Shown: positions 43,004-52,754, counted from the first letter of the stretch. The stretch: 64,000 bases of DNA from Pseudomonadota bacterium (GCA_018817385.1 JAHIUA010000036.1:20980-84979), one strand, 5' to 3'. The notes: generated by a model from the letters alone, not told the origin. Numbers and translations are program-made.

Positions 43004-46000
43004 TCATGGTTTCACAGACTCCTGTTTTTGAGGTGGAGCAGTGGTCTGTGCTGCTGCCTTTTTTTTCGGAGCAGGATCGCTGGCAGGAGACTTCATTTCC
43101 TGACCTTTTGCGAGGGGCTTCTTTTGAGGGGGCGGCTGTTTCCAGGTGGTCGTGTCACTGAAACAGTCCCACCCCCAGCGTAGCCAGTTGAGGAGGGCCA
43201 GGGCCAACCAGAGGGCCCAGAGCAGCATACTGATACGGTAGGCCAGAAGTGGGACGCTGATAACCCAGGCGGTTGGCAGTATGGAAACGTTTCTGTCTTG
43301 ATACCAGCGCAGGGTATGGCCGCTGGAACCATTGCCGCCGATCTGCATATCCGGATGTCCGAGCAGGCCTTGCTGGATGGCGTAAAAGAGGGCCGCAAGG
43401 GCCGAAAAGGTGATGAGAACCAGGAGAATCTGGACGATATTGAAGGTGGTGGCCTGAGTAATCTCACCACCCTTTTTCTTGCGGAGGCCCAGAAGAATGA
43501 GCCAGATGACCACCAAGGCGGCTAGTGGGGCCGGAATCTGGCTCAGTCCCAGGCTGAGAAGCAACCACTGCAAGGTGGAGAGGGGGGTGAGTTTTATTCT
43601 CCCAAGGAGGAGGGCAATGAGAATGATCACCAGCAGTTCACCCCAGAAAAGGACTGCCGGCCCGATGCGTGGCCCTCCGCTGAGGAGGATCCAGCGCGAT
43701 GAGGGGAGGGTCATTTCAATGGATGTATTGACGTTTTCCATACCAAGATCCACAGGTTGGGTGATCAGTTTCAGGGGGATGTCCTGTTCGCTGCGCCAGC
43801 TGATTTCTATATCCTGTTTCCCTGGCCGTACCGGAATGATGAGTTTGTTGTTGTCCAGTTGCAGGGGGAACTCCTGATTATTGATCAAGGTCTTCTGGAG
43901 ATCAATATCAGGCGGCAGGGTGACTGTGTGACGCAGGCCCCGACTTGCTGTTAGGGAAAAGAAGAGAGAAACATCGCTTGCCCGTTGCCCAGGTTTGATT
44001 GTCATTCGGCTTTTGGTGATGGTCATGGTTGGACCAGTAACCCCTTCGGGACGACTGACATCCAGTTGCAGGGATTCACCGGGGTAGGGATGGTATTCCG
44101 GATAGCGTTTGCCCGCAGGATCGGTCTGGTTTATTTCAGGAAAGCCTTGGCTCTGGACATGCCAGATCGGGCTGACATCGAGAAACCAGACCTCTGTCCA
44201 GGAACTGGTTGCTGATGCTGTAAATGTCAGAGTATCCACCGGCTGCATGGCAGAATGCCAGCTGACGTTCTGCTCTTCAGGTCCCATACTGATTTTGACT
44301 CGGTTCTCTTTGATCTGCAATGAGTCTGTGGTAACCCGTTCTCCAGGAAGAAGAGGGATGTCGAGGCTGATAACAGTTCCGGGACTACGACGAATCACCT
44401 TGGTTGTGACTTTCCATTCCAGGCCCATGTGAAGAGTACGTTCCACCTCCACAAAGGCAGGAATGTGGACCCTGTTTGCATCCCGTTTTTTTTCATTGTC
44501 CTCTGGAGTTGTCGGTTTGATCCTGCTCAGGGTGATCTGTTTGTCCAGGGCCCCATTTTCACGGAGTCCACTCAGCGACCAGTCCTCCAATTTCGCTTCC
44601 GCATGCTGGGGCAGGAGAGGGAAGGTGAAGGAGAGTTCGCTTTCGCCCTGGAGATCTTTTTTCAGTATCACTACATGGCTTCCCGGTTCGAGACGAACAA
44701 GAGTGATGCCTTCGCCGTTCAGGCGAAAGATTTTGGCCGTTTGGCCATCAAGGAGAATCTGATCAAAGAATCGGTTTTGTCCTGGGAGAGGAATTGCACC
44801 TCGGATAAGCGAGTCCACTCGCAGTTCCACCTCCAACAAGTCCTTGCTGACCTGGACGGAGCAGGAATTGATGGCGGCGCAGTCTTCTCCGCATTCCGCT
44901 GGCGCAAGCAGACGTTGCTGTAACTCCTGCAGGAGTTCAGGGGGCGGTACCTCTGCACCTGCTGGCTGGGGCAGGGAGAGAAAGGCCATGGGAAGGAGGA
45001 GGCAGAGAAGGAGTGAGGGGACGCTTGTCGCAGGTGTCTGCCATTTTCCAATGCCTGTGAGCAGGCATTGGCGGAGAAATCCGCTGATGAGCAGGCTCAG
45101 AAGGAGTACCCTGGTAAAGGAGAGGGCTGTGTTGACCATGGGGGAGAGCAAAAAGAAAGAGATTTTTTGCTCGGGTCTGACCGGACCGTTCCAGGTCAGA
45201 GGCAGTTTTTGCCAGCTCCAATCCGGTAAGCCGGGGCCTGTCTGGATCAGAGCCTGTGGGTCAACCTCTATACTTTGGGGGGGGCTGGGAGCCGCTTGTG
45301 AACTGTACAGTCCCTTGCCGCCAGATTGCATCTTGGCTTGACGCCTGACAAGAGAAGATTGCACTGTAGCCTCGCTCTCCATGAGGAGGGCATCTTCTTG
45401 AGGGGAAGGTGTCTCCTCGTCATACTCCTGGCTGACCCTGTGGTAGCGACCGTATTCCAGCTGGGGGTAGAGTCCAGTCTGGATTTCATTGACCATGTAT
45501 GGAAGGGAGCTTACGATAATTGCGACCAGGAAGAGCAAGGCGCTGATTTGACAGATTCGCCCCCCGTTTTTGGCTGTGATCAGTTTCTGCAGGGCGAGGA
45601 GGCCGAGTAGAGGTAACCAGAGAGAGCGCGGTGCCCCGGGTTGGTGATAGGTGAGTACCAGGGTGAGGAGGGCGACAGCACCCCACCCCCAGCCAAGGAT
45701 CTTGCCGGCAGCCAGACCAATGATTAAAACGAGAAAGATGTCAAGCAGGGTCCAGCGGTTCAGCCAGGTGGGGACCTTGTCAATGCCTGAGGCTGTGAGC
45801 AGCTTCCAGCCGGGAGGGAGATTTAATTCGCCAGAAAGCTTCTGAAAGGTATGCTTCCAACCGAGGGCCGGAAGCATAATCCGGCCGTTATTGACGGGGC
45901 GCTCAAGCCGAGATTCGGCGCTGAGGGAAAGGGCACCCTGACGCACTTCAACCCCGATCTCTTGTGAACCGGGAAGTCTGGTGATCAGTCTATTGCTTCC

Positions 46001-47224
46001 TGCCACTTCTACCTTGCCGAGACTCTGCTCGCTATCCACATTGAGACGCCATCCCCTGGTCATGGTGCCACTAATGTTGTCGAGGACGGTGAGGCCGGTC
46101 CCTTTTTCATCCAGCCAGAATTTACGATGCAGTTGTAAGCGGTTAGGGACAGGGGTGGAGTTTCCCCGGTTTTTTTCAGTCAGGATCATCTGCTCACCTG
46201 TCTTGATCAGGTAGGCGGGAAATTTCTTCCATTCTTGGGGAAGGGAGGTGCGAGAGGGCTCCACAGGGGAGAGACCTTCGATCTCGACCTGGCGTAATTT
46301 TGGTTCTGCGGCAAAAACCCATATCTCCTCACCGGGCCAGGGGCCTTCAATGGTACCAAGGCTCAGATGCTGCGGAGAGAGGGGAGTGGTGTTCCGGAGA
46401 GCGAGGTCAATCTGCCATTGACCTGGACGCACCTGGAACTGAAGCCTGTCGCTCTTGTCCAGACGTACTGGAAGGGGGGAATGAATTTGCAGGGGAACAA
46501 AATTCTCTCCAGTACGCAGGCCCAGAGTGACCTCGCGGGGAGGACCGGAAACGATGAGGAGGATACGCAACTGTTGCCGCATAGGGACCCCGTCTTCAAT
46601 CTTGCGAAAAACCTGAATAGTCAGGCTTTCCTCTTCTTCCTTCTTGTCTTTCTTTGCCTGTTTGAACCAGAGTCGGCCTTGTTCATCGAGTTGTAAGTCT
46701 GTTACCTTCTTTCCCTGGAGGGTCAGGCTGACAAGACCTGTCTCCGGGGGAAGAGAGAGGTGCTCGGGAAGCTCTTTCCAGGAAAATTTCCCTGTCAGGA
46801 GCTGTTTTCCCGGGTTGAGCCAGACTGCAGGATGCCCCTGATGTTCAATCACTAAAATATCCTTGCCGTTGGCCTGCACCTCTCGAGGCCAGAAAGGGGC
46901 CTTTCCAGGCAGAGGGACAAGGCTCCGGGTCTCAATAAACCACTCTTGTTTGAATTCAGCACCACTCTTGGAGGCGTTCAGGTCAAGTTGAGACGGCCAG
47001 GTGCAGTATCGTCTTGTCACCTCTGTCGTTTCCAGGGAGCACATTTTTTCTTCCTGTTCATAAAGAACCCAGGGAATCCATTGCTCCAGTTCGGCAGGGA
47101 TTTTTGGCCCCTGGGCCTGGGCCGTGTTGCTGACTCCAGGGGGGCAACTGAGAAGGAGTAAGCTCAGCAGGGGAAGAAGAAAAAAAACATTCTTGCTATG
47201 CAAGCAGGTGGTCATATTGTGCAT
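43004..47224 (-). CDS. Very large multi-domain membrane protein, 1406 aa, unknown function
   Basis: 1406 aa; I do not recognise the family. An N-terminal lipoprotein-like signal (FFLLPLLSLLLLSCPPG) is followed by ~450 residues of Ig/beta-sandwich-like periplasmic sequence. Then come several membrane helices (~520-620), another periplasmic beta-rich block with a Cys-containing segment (AECGEDCAAINSCSVQV, ~820), more beta domains (~900-1180), and four or five C-terminal helices (~1190-1350). A Lys/Pro-rich cytoplasmic tail (PKKKAAAQT) ends it. The layout suggests an envelope sensor, transporter-like scaffold or secretion component, but no motif decides. The start could be the second Met. No clear ribosome site. 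Confidence 0.75.
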   Translation of the reverse strand: MHNMTTCLHSKNVFFLLPLLSLLLLSCPPGVSNTAQAQGPKIPAELEQWIPWVLYEQEEKMCSLETTEVTRRYCTWPSQLDLNASKSGAEFKQEWFIETRSLVPLPGKAPFWPREVQANGKDILVIEHQGHPAVWLNPGKQLLTGKFSWKELPEHLSLPPETGLVSLTLQGKKVTDLQLDEQGRLWFKQAKKDKKEEEESLTIQVFRKIEDGVPMRQQLRILLIVSGPPREVTLGLRTGENFVPLQIHSPLPVRLDKSDRLQFQVRPGQWQIDLALRNTTPLSPQHLSLGTIEGPWPGEEIWVFAAEPKLRQVEIEGLSPVEPSRTSLPQEWKKFPAYLIKTGEQMILTEKNRGNSTPVPNRLQLHRKFWLDEKGTGLTVLDNISGTMTRGWRLNVDSEQSLGKVEVAGSNRLITRLPGSQEIGVEVRQGALSLSAESRLERPVNNGRIMLPALGWKHTFQKLSGELNLPPGWKLLTASGIDKVPTWLNRWTLLDIFLVLIIGLAAGKILGWGWGAVALLTLVLTYHQPGAPRSLWLPLLGLLALQKLITAKNGGRICQISALLFLVAIIVSSLPYMVNEIQTGLYPQLEYGRYHRVSQEYDEETPSPQEDALLMESEATVQSSLVRRQAKMQSGGKGLYSSQAAPSPPQSIEVDPQALIQTGPGLPDWSWQKLPLTWNGPVRPEQKISFFLLSPMVNTALSFTRVLLLSLLISGFLRQCLLTGIGKWQTPATSVPSLLLCLLLPMAFLSLPQPAGAEVPPPELLQELQQRLLAPAECGEDCAAINSCSVQVSKDLLEVELRVDSLIRGAIPLPGQNRFFDQILLDGQTAKIFRLNGEGITLVRLEPGSHVVILKKDLQGESELSFTFPLLPQHAEAKLEDWSLSGLRENGALDKQITLSRIKPTTPEDNEKKRDANRVHIPAFVEVERTLHMGLEWKVTTKVIRRSPGTVISLDIPLLPGERVTTDSLQIKENRVKISMGPEEQNVSWHSAMQPVDTLTFTASATSSWTEVWFLDVSPIWHVQSQGFPEINQTDPAGKRYPEYHPYPGESLQLDVSRPEGVTGPTMTITKSRMTIKPGQRASDVSLFFSLTASRGLRHTVTLPPDIDLQKTLINNQEFPLQLDNNKLIIPVRPGKQDIEISWRSEQDIPLKLITQPVDLGMENVNTSIEMTLPSSRWILLSGGPRIGPAVLFWGELLVIILIALLLGRIKLTPLSTLQWLLLSLGLSQIPAPLAALVVIWLILLGLRKKKGGEITQATTFNIVQILLVLITFSALAALFYAIQQGLLGHPDMQIGGNGSSGHTLRWYQDRNVSILPTAWVISVPLLAYRISMLLWALWLALALLNWLRWGWDCFSDTTTWKQPPPQKKPLAKGQEMKSPASDPAPKKKAAAQTTAPPQKQESVKP

Positions 47225-47435
47225 GAGTTATGTCCGGTTTTCTGGTTGGTGGGTGGTGCCAAAGGTGAGGAATGCTTCCTTCTTTAGTATAGCGAGGAAG
47301 AAAAACGTTTGTCAAATTTCCTTTTCTGAAATGGTGTTGTTCCACAACGGGCTTGACTTTTCTTGTTGAGTCATTCACAATAGCCAACCTGTGCCGTAGC
47401 TTGATCTTATTTATCTATTTTGCCGGTATTTGTGC

Positions 47436-48560
47436 ATGAATAAAACTTCACCAGTCATCTTAAGTATTGAAGACGAGAGTCTGGTCCGTCAGTCGTTTCG
47501 CTTCTATTTGGAAAATTGCGGCTACCAGGTGCAGGAGGCGGAGGATGGGCGTATTGGGCTTGACCTGGTCCACAGAAAACTGCCGGACCTTGTGTTGCTG
47601 GACCTTAGATTGCCTGAGGTTGATGGTCTTGATGTCTTGCAGGAACTCCATGAAAAGTATCCTGATCTTCCTATTATTGTAATTTCCGGAACAGAGTTTA
47701 TCGGTGATGCCGTGGAGGCCATGAAGCGAGGGGCCTGGAGTTATCTACTGAAGCCCATTACCGACTTTAATGTCTTGCGCTATGCAGTGGCCCAGACCCT
47801 GGAAAAGGTCAGGTTTGTCGAGGAGCAACGGAACTATTGCCAAAAATTGGAGGAAATGGTGCAGTTACGGGCTAGGGCTCTGGAGCGCTCCAATCAACTT
47901 TTACGCGATACCAGAATGGAGGTTGTCCTGCGCCTGGGCAAGGCCTCGGAATTTCGCGATAAGGCGACTGGTCGTCATGCCATCCGGGTGAGTTCCTATA
48001 CCAAAATTTTGGCAAACTGCATGGGATTCAGCGAGGAAGATGCCGATATCATCGCCCTGGGCAGTGCTCTCCATGATGTGGGGAAGATCGGCATCAGTGA
48101 TGGTATACTGCTCAAACCAGGCAAGCTTTCTTCAGAAGAGTGGAGTGAGATGCAGAAGCATTGTCTCTTCGGAAGAGATCTCCTTACTCCCATTAATCTG
48201 AAGGATGGGGGCGGATTTAGTAGTGATGTGAGCGGGGCTTTGGAAGAAATCGTCTCTGACTCCGATCTGTTGCAGCTCTCAAGGGTTGTTGCCTACTCTC
48301 ACCATGAACGTTGGGATGGTTCCGGTTATCCGGAAGGGCTGAAGGGAGATGAGATCCCGGTAGTTGCACGGATTGTCACAGCCGTGGATATCTATGATGC
48401 CATTGGCAGCAAGCGCCCGTATAAGGAAGCGTTTTCCGAAGAAGAGTGTCTGCAGATTATGCGTGAGGCATCTGGTACGATCCTTGATCCAGAGGTCGTG
48501 GAAACGTTCTTTAGTTCCTTGGGTCTGTTTCAGGAGGTTAAAGAGAAATGGGCCGATTAA
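47436..48560 (+). CDS. Response regulator with HD-GYP c-di-GMP phosphodiesterase domain
   Basis: 374 aa from the ATG at 47436. A receiver domain (1-120) has the acidic pair EDE and phospho-acceptor Asp56 in LLDLRLPEVDG, plus the KPIT switch lysine. A coiled-coil linker (~125-160) leads to the HD-GYP domain: RHAIRVSSY, ALHDVGKIG (~213), YSHHERWDGSGYPEGLKGDEIP (~285-305). It should hydrolyse c-di-GMP under phosphorylation control. The cognate kinase is not in the window. The PilZ protein at 41752 is a possible reader of the same signal. Confidence 0.95.
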   Translation: MNKTSPVILSIEDESLVRQSFRFYLENCGYQVQEAEDGRIGLDLVHRKLPDLVLLDLRLPEVDGLDVLQELHEKYPDLPIIVISGTEFIGDAVEAMKRGAWSYLLKPITDFNVLRYAVAQTLEKVRFVEEQRNYCQKLEEMVQLRARALERSNQLLRDTRMEVVLRLGKASEFRDKATGRHAIRVSSYTKILANCMGFSEEDADIIALGSALHDVGKIGISDGILLKPGKLSSEEWSEMQKHCLFGRDLLTPINLKDGGGFSSDVSGALEEIVSDSDLLQLSRVVAYSHHERWDGSGYPEGLKGDEIPVVARIVTAVDIYDAIGSKRPYKEAFSEEECLQIMREASGTILDPEVVETFFSSLGLFQEVKEKWAD

Positions 48561-48839
48561 TTTTCACAAAGTGTCTGGGCCGCCCCAGATAAGAGAGCGC
48601 GACGAGATTACGCTGCCCAAGAACCGTTGCGAGGCCCAATTTCTCGGGAAAAATTCCTGCTAAGGCTGCAAGCGCAATCTTTCCATGCCTTCAGGGATAA
48701 AAATATTCTCGCCATACTGACGGGTCTCTGCGAGTGTTTTTGTCCCTCTGCCTTGAGTCTGCATTCCTTTCCAGTATCTTTGAACGACCTTGGTGAGAAA
48801 AGGGGCTCCGTTTTTTTTCATTTCCAGATTACCGCTTGC
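48561..48839. other. Gap without a supported gene
   Basis: About 280 bases between the HD-GYP gene and cbiL (convergent). No hairpin with a clear T run; no gene. A T-rich tract at ~48810-48820 may help stop transcription. Confidence 0.4.
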
Positions 48840-49577
48840 TTACCTTTTCCAGCCGGATCTTTTCCTGACGATTATTGTTGAAAAGTAGTGGACCTGCTCA
48901 GTGATGCTGCTAAGATCGGTGCGAATGTTTTCTTCCTTCATCCCCGCCTTCTCGACAAGCACGGCTTTCTCCAGGAGATTGAGTTCGCTCAGAAGAGCGA
49001 TAATTCGATCCAGAACCCGATGCACCTTCATCAGGACAATAGTGTCGAAGCTCTCAAGGGTTTGGCGAAGCTGCTCCCCTGAAAAGGTGGCCGGGATCAC
49101 AGCCAGTTTGTCGTCGCCAAGACAGATAGGTATAGACGTGGCTGCCGAGCAGGAGGACATGGCAGAGATACCGGGGATAAATTTCACCCTGGTCTCTGGT
49201 TGCAGGGAGAGGATGGTCTCATAGAGGTAATAGCCGGTGGAATAGATTGCTGGATCACCCAGGGTGGGGAAGACGACATCTTTGCCCTCTGCCATAAAAC
49301 GGAGAATCTGGAGAGCGGCCTTTTCCCATGCCTCTTGTACCTCTTCTGCCGGCGCACTGTCCAGGTGGATTTTTTTCATGGGGAAATAGAGTTCGATGAT
49401 CTCTTTACCATTGAGGGGCAGGGCCTGTTTGACAATGGAGAGGGCCGTGGAAGATCCGTCTTGCGATCCTTTAGGGGTGGCAATGACAGGGCACTCTTCC
49501 AGGGTACGGAGTGCTTTTCGGGTAAGGAGGTCAGGATCTCCAGGGCCTACGCCGATAATATGGAGTGTTGCATTCAT
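48840..49577 (-). CDS. cbiL: Precorrin-2/cobalt-factor-2 C20-methyltransferase
   Basis: 245 aa. The tetrapyrrole methylase fold: IIGVGPGDPDLLTRKALR at the start, VVFPTLGDPAIYSTGYYLYE, and PGISAMSSCSAATSIPICLGDDKL. These blocks are typical of CbiL/CobI, which methylates C20 of cobalt-factor II or precorrin-2. It is the last gene of the cobalamin-riboswitch operon, 28 bases after the substrate-binding protein. Anaerobic synthesis (CbiL) is expected in this lineage, but the oxidative/reductive form cannot be told from this gene alone. Confidence 0.92.
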   Translation of the reverse strand: MNATLHIIGVGPGDPDLLTRKALRTLEECPVIATPKGSQDGSSTALSIVKQALPLNGKEIIELYFPMKKIHLDSAPAEEVQEAWEKAALQILRFMAEGKDVVFPTLGDPAIYSTGYYLYETILSLQPETRVKFIPGISAMSSCSAATSIPICLGDDKLAVIPATFSGEQLRQTLESFDTIVLMKVHRVLDRIIALLSELNLLEKAVLVEKAGMKEENIRTDLSSITEQVHYFSTIIVRKRSGWKR

Positions 49578-49605
49578 GCGATTTTATGTATGGAAAAGGT
49601 GTGGG

Positions 49606-50550
49606 TTAATGGTTTAAGGCCGGTTGGGTATCGGTCTTGTGAGTCGGATAGAGAATTTTTTGTATCTCCCTGATTCCTTCGAGGATGCGTGGGGTCGGAC
49701 GGGAAACGAGTTGCTCATCAACGAGAAATATTTTTCCTTCACGCACTGCCTTGATGGCCTGGAAACCCGGTTCTACAGCAATTTCTTCTTTGCTGATTCG
49801 ATTCATTCTCCCCTCTTGGGCAAGAAAGATGTCAATTTCAGCGGCATGGGCAAGAATTTGTTCTTTGCCATAGGCGGCAATGTTACTTCCTCGCCTAGCC
49901 TGGGCATCGGTTGCAATGTTTCTTCCTCCTGCCTGAAGGAGGGCAAAGACAGCAATGGAGGAGGGGGAAAAGGTCTTCATCTTGGCGTGAATGGATTCAA
50001 AGTAGACCTTGGGACGTTTTGAGAACGGCACAGATGCTGTGCTCCCTTGGATGCGAGCCAGTTCCTCCTCAAAAAGAGAGATCATCCGGCTGGCCTCTTC
50101 TTCTCTACCGCTGATCCGGCCCAGTTCTCGCCAGTAGTCGAACATCTCATCTATGGTACGCGGTTGGAGAGAGATGACTGCGATTCCTGCCCCTTTTAAT
50201 TGGGCAAGAAGCTGTGGTGCTGCATGGGCGATCATGGGACGGATGAGGACCAGGTCAGGGCGGGCGGCGATAAATTTTTCCGGGTTGTCGTGGAGGCTGA
50301 ACTTCGGTTTTGTCAGGATTGCCGGCGGGTAGGTGTCACTTGCGGCTATCCCGATCAGTTCCTCAACCAGGCCCAGGGCGGCCAGATTTTCGGTGTGGGC
50401 CGGATAGAGAGAGATGATACGTTTAAAGGGGGCCTGTCCTTCTCCTGCATAGAGGGAGGAGGAGGAAAAAATGGTGCTGACTAGAAGGGTGAGGAAGAGA
50501 GCGGCCAGATTGTCTGACCAGGAGTGAGTATTCATCGTGGCATTTCTCAT
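49606..50550 (-). CDS. btuF: ABC transporter substrate-binding protein (BtuF/iron-siderophore type), likely corrinoid
   Basis: 314 aa from the ATG at 50550, which overlaps the ATPase stop (ATGA). A signal peptide (LAALFLTLLVSTIFSSSSLYAGE) is followed by RIISLYPAHTENLAALGLVEELIGIA, the BtuF/FecB-type class III binding fold, and RPDLVLIRPM. The ligand is inferred from the cobalamin riboswitch and the cbiL neighbour: a corrinoid or cobalt complex. Iron-siderophore binders look alike, so the call rests on context. Confidence 0.85.
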   Translation of the reverse strand: MRNATMNTHSWSDNLAALFLTLLVSTIFSSSSLYAGEGQAPFKRIISLYPAHTENLAALGLVEELIGIAASDTYPPAILTKPKFSLHDNPEKFIAARPDLVLIRPMIAHAAPQLLAQLKGAGIAVISLQPRTIDEMFDYWRELGRISGREEEASRMISLFEEELARIQGSTASVPFSKRPKVYFESIHAKMKTFSPSSIAVFALLQAGGRNIATDAQARRGSNIAAYGKEQILAHAAEIDIFLAQEGRMNRISKEEIAVEPGFQAIKAVREGKIFLVDEQLVSRPTPRILEGIREIQKILYPTHKTDTQPALNH

Positions 50551-51338
50551 TGATACCTGAATTGAATTTGAGGACGACCATGGTTCCCATGGTGATGGAC
50601 TGTGGCTTCTACGGCAAAGGCCCTGTGGAGGAGCTCGCTGGTGAAGAGCTGTTGCACAGGTCCATGGGCGAAAAGTTGTCCCTCTTTGAGGACAAGACAC
50701 TCATCGCAAAAGGCAGCAGCCAGATTCAGGTCATGAATGGCGGCAATGACGGTCAGCCCTTTTTCTGTAACCCGTTTCCGCATCACCTGCATGATGGCAA
50801 TGGTATGATGGATGTCGAGATTGGAGGTGGCCTCGTCAAGGATCAATACCTCGGTTTCCTGGGCCAGGGCCCTGGCCATGACCACCCGCTGCAGCTCTCC
50901 GCCTGAAAGGGCACAGACAGGACGAGAACGGAGGTGGCTTATATCCATGGTCTGCATGGCGTCTGCAACTGCTTCTCTGTCGGTCTTTGCCGGGGAGGAG
51001 AATCGGGGGATATGAGGATGACGGCCCATGAGAACCACATCGCTGACCTGGTATTCAAAACTCATGGCAAAGTTCTGGGGGACCAATGCTAACTGGGTGG
51101 CCAGCTCCTGACGCGAATAACTCTCTATTGATTTGTTTTTGTAGAGGATTGTGCCTGCCAGCGCTTTGTGTCCGCCCATGATCAGTTCAATGAGTGTGGA
51201 TTTGCCGCTGCCATTGGCGCCCAGGAGACCATAGAACCTGCCGCTGCAGAGTTGGAGGTCGATTCCTTCCAGTACCTTGGTATGACGGTAGCTGAAGGAG
51301 ACATCGGAGAGTTGAAAGAGGAGGGGGGGCTGAGTCAT
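50547..51338 (-). CDS. btuD: ABC transporter ATP-binding protein (BtuD/FecE type)
   Basis: 263 aa. Walker A LLGANGSGKSTL (~38-49), Q-loop LVPQNFAMSF, the signature LSGGELQRVVMARALAQE, Walker B VLILDEATSNLD and the switch His (AAIHDLNLA) are all intact. It energises the FecCD permease encoded upstream. The start overlaps the permease stop (ATGA), so translation is coupled. A His-rich C-terminus (HHHGNHG) is present. Confidence 0.95.
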   Translation of the reverse strand: MTQPPLLFQLSDVSFSYRHTKVLEGIDLQLCSGRFYGLLGANGSGKSTLIELIMGGHKALAGTILYKNKSIESYSRQELATQLALVPQNFAMSFEYQVSDVVLMGRHPHIPRFSSPAKTDREAVADAMQTMDISHLRSRPVCALSGGELQRVVMARALAQETEVLILDEATSNLDIHHTIAIMQVMRKRVTEKGLTVIAAIHDLNLAAAFCDECLVLKEGQLFAHGPVQQLFTSELLHRAFAVEATVHHHGNHGRPQIQFRYQ

Positions 51339-52366
51339 GATGCCGCCGCCAGCTGTTTTTTACGGAAGATGTAACAGAAAAATGGTCCGCCGATAAGAGA
51401 GGTGAGAACCCCGATGGGAATCTCCGCAGGCAGCCAGGCCCGGGTAATGGTATCTGCGCCGAGGAGGAGGATGGCGCCACCAAGAAAACAGGCCGGTAGC
51501 AGCATTCGGTTGTCGGGACCGAGAATGAGGCGCAGGAGATGGGGGATGATCAGGCCGATAAAGCCGATGATCCCGGACACGGAGACACAGATCGCGGTAA
51601 TAAGGGAGGCACAGAGGAGGAGCATCTTTTTGACCCGTGCCGTTTCCACCCCCAGGGTGTCGGCGGTACGTTCTCCAAGGGCCATTACATTGAGATCACG
51701 GGCAAAGTAGAGAATAAAGAGCAGGCCGGGGAGCACCACTACAGTGGTTGACAGGACATCGGCCCAGGTTCTGCCGACAAAGCTGCCCATGAGCCAGAAG
51801 ATGATGACGCTCACCTGTTCGTCTGCCAGATATTTAATGAATCCGATGCCTGCCGAAAGGATGGCCGCAACGATCACTCCAGAGAGAATGAGGGTGTTGG
51901 ATGAGAGTCGATTGTCCGGCGCTGCCAGGGAAAAGACCCCAATCAGGGTCGCCATGGCTCCGAGAAAGGCAAAGACAGGTATGGATAACCAGGCAGGGAC
52001 AAAAATACCAAAGAGTGACAAAACAATAGCCAGAGATGCACCAAAGGCTGCTCCTGAAGAAATGCCAAGGGTGTAAGGGTCGGCCAGGGGGTTGAGGAGG
52101 ATGGCCTGAAAAACGGCCCCGGCAACCGCCAGTCCGCCACCTACCAGGGCTGCGGTGAGGATGCGGGGCAGTCGTACTTCCATGACCACAAAGGGAAATG
52201 TGGGGTCTATGCCGCTTACTTTGTGGTTGCCGGCCTGCGACCAGAGTATTTTGATGACTTCCAGAGGGGCAATCTCTAAGAACCCCATCCCGGTGGCAAG
52301 AATAATGGTTGCGCAGAGGGTGAGGAAGAGAAGCATTATCAGAAGAATGGGTCTGGAGCTTGTCAT
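51335..52366 (-). CDS. btuC: FecCD-family ABC permease (BtuC type)
   Basis: 343 aa from the ATG at 52366. The track start at 52429 falls inside the terminator hairpin of the riboswitch leader and is rejected. There are about ten hydrophobic helices, with the RLPRILTAALVGGGLAVAGAVFQAILLNPLADP motif near the N-terminus, and GFIGLIIPHLLRLILGPDNRMLLP near the C-terminus, the FecCD/BtuC signatures. It forms the membrane channel of the uptake system with the downstream ATPase and binding protein. Confidence 0.95.
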   Translation of the reverse strand: MTSSRPILLIMLLFLTLCATIILATGMGFLEIAPLEVIKILWSQAGNHKVSGIDPTFPFVVMEVRLPRILTAALVGGGLAVAGAVFQAILLNPLADPYTLGISSGAAFGASLAIVLSLFGIFVPAWLSIPVFAFLGAMATLIGVFSLAAPDNRLSSNTLILSGVIVAAILSAGIGFIKYLADEQVSVIIFWLMGSFVGRTWADVLSTTVVVLPGLLFILYFARDLNVMALGERTADTLGVETARVKKMLLLCASLITAICVSVSGIIGFIGLIIPHLLRLILGPDNRMLLPACFLGGAILLLGADTITRAWLPAEIPIGVLTSLIGGPFFCYIFRKKQLAAAS

Positions 52367-52411
52367 GAGCGGCTGTGGTTCAGGGTGTTCTTGATTTTGT
52401 GTCCCCGGAAT

Positions 52412-52452
52412 AAAAAAATCCCGGATCAATTATTGGAATTGATCCGGGATTT
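52412..52452 (-). terminator. Attenuator terminator between the riboswitch and btuC
   Basis: A perfect 16-bp stem (AAATCCCGGATCAATT / AATTGATCCGGGATTT) with a 5-base loop, followed on the minus strand by seven T residues. It lies after the riboswitch and 46 bases before the permease start. This fits transcriptional attenuation when cobalamin binds. Confidence 0.92.
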
Positions 52453-52504
52453 CCCTTGGTATCCACAAATCTGTACTCCCCAACTGTCCACGATGGAAAG
52501 CAGC

Positions 52505-52660
52505 AATTTTCCGGCAGGTCTTCTGACTTCCGGATCATCCTCCCCCAGCGCCTTCCCTTTCCCGTGATTGGGAAAAGTGGCATTTGTGCTGAGATTGTCC
52601 CCGGTTACAGCGGCGGGCCCGTCTTCGATTTACACGAAGTTCCCTTTTAAACCCGTGATG
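52505..52660 (-). promoter_or_regulatory. Cobalamin (AdoCbl) riboswitch
   Basis: On the minus strand the leader holds the conserved blocks of the cobalamin aptamer: GGGAAcTTCGTGtAAaTC, GGCCCGCCGCTGTAA, GCCACTTTTCCCAAT and GGGAAGGCG, and the 3' block AGTCAGAAGACCTGCCGG. Order and spacing fit the family. It lies between the promoter and the attenuator of the btuCDF-cbiL operon. High cobalamin should shut the operon down. Confidence 0.95.
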
Positions 52661-52725
52661 ATGGCCTTGAGAATGGTTTCCTGATGACTTGCATCGGCCC
52701 GGGTACCTGAAAAATATCTCTGAAT

Positions 52726-52754
52726 ATATTACTGGAAATGGTATTATTTGTCAA
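52726..52754 (-). promoter_or_regulatory. Promoter of the riboswitch-controlled operon
   Basis: On the minus strand, TTGACA (52754-52749), a 17-base spacer and TAATAT (52731-52726). The start of RNA would be near 52718, about 60 bases before the aptamer. The remainder of the divergent gap toward hslO has no gene. Confidence 0.75.
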
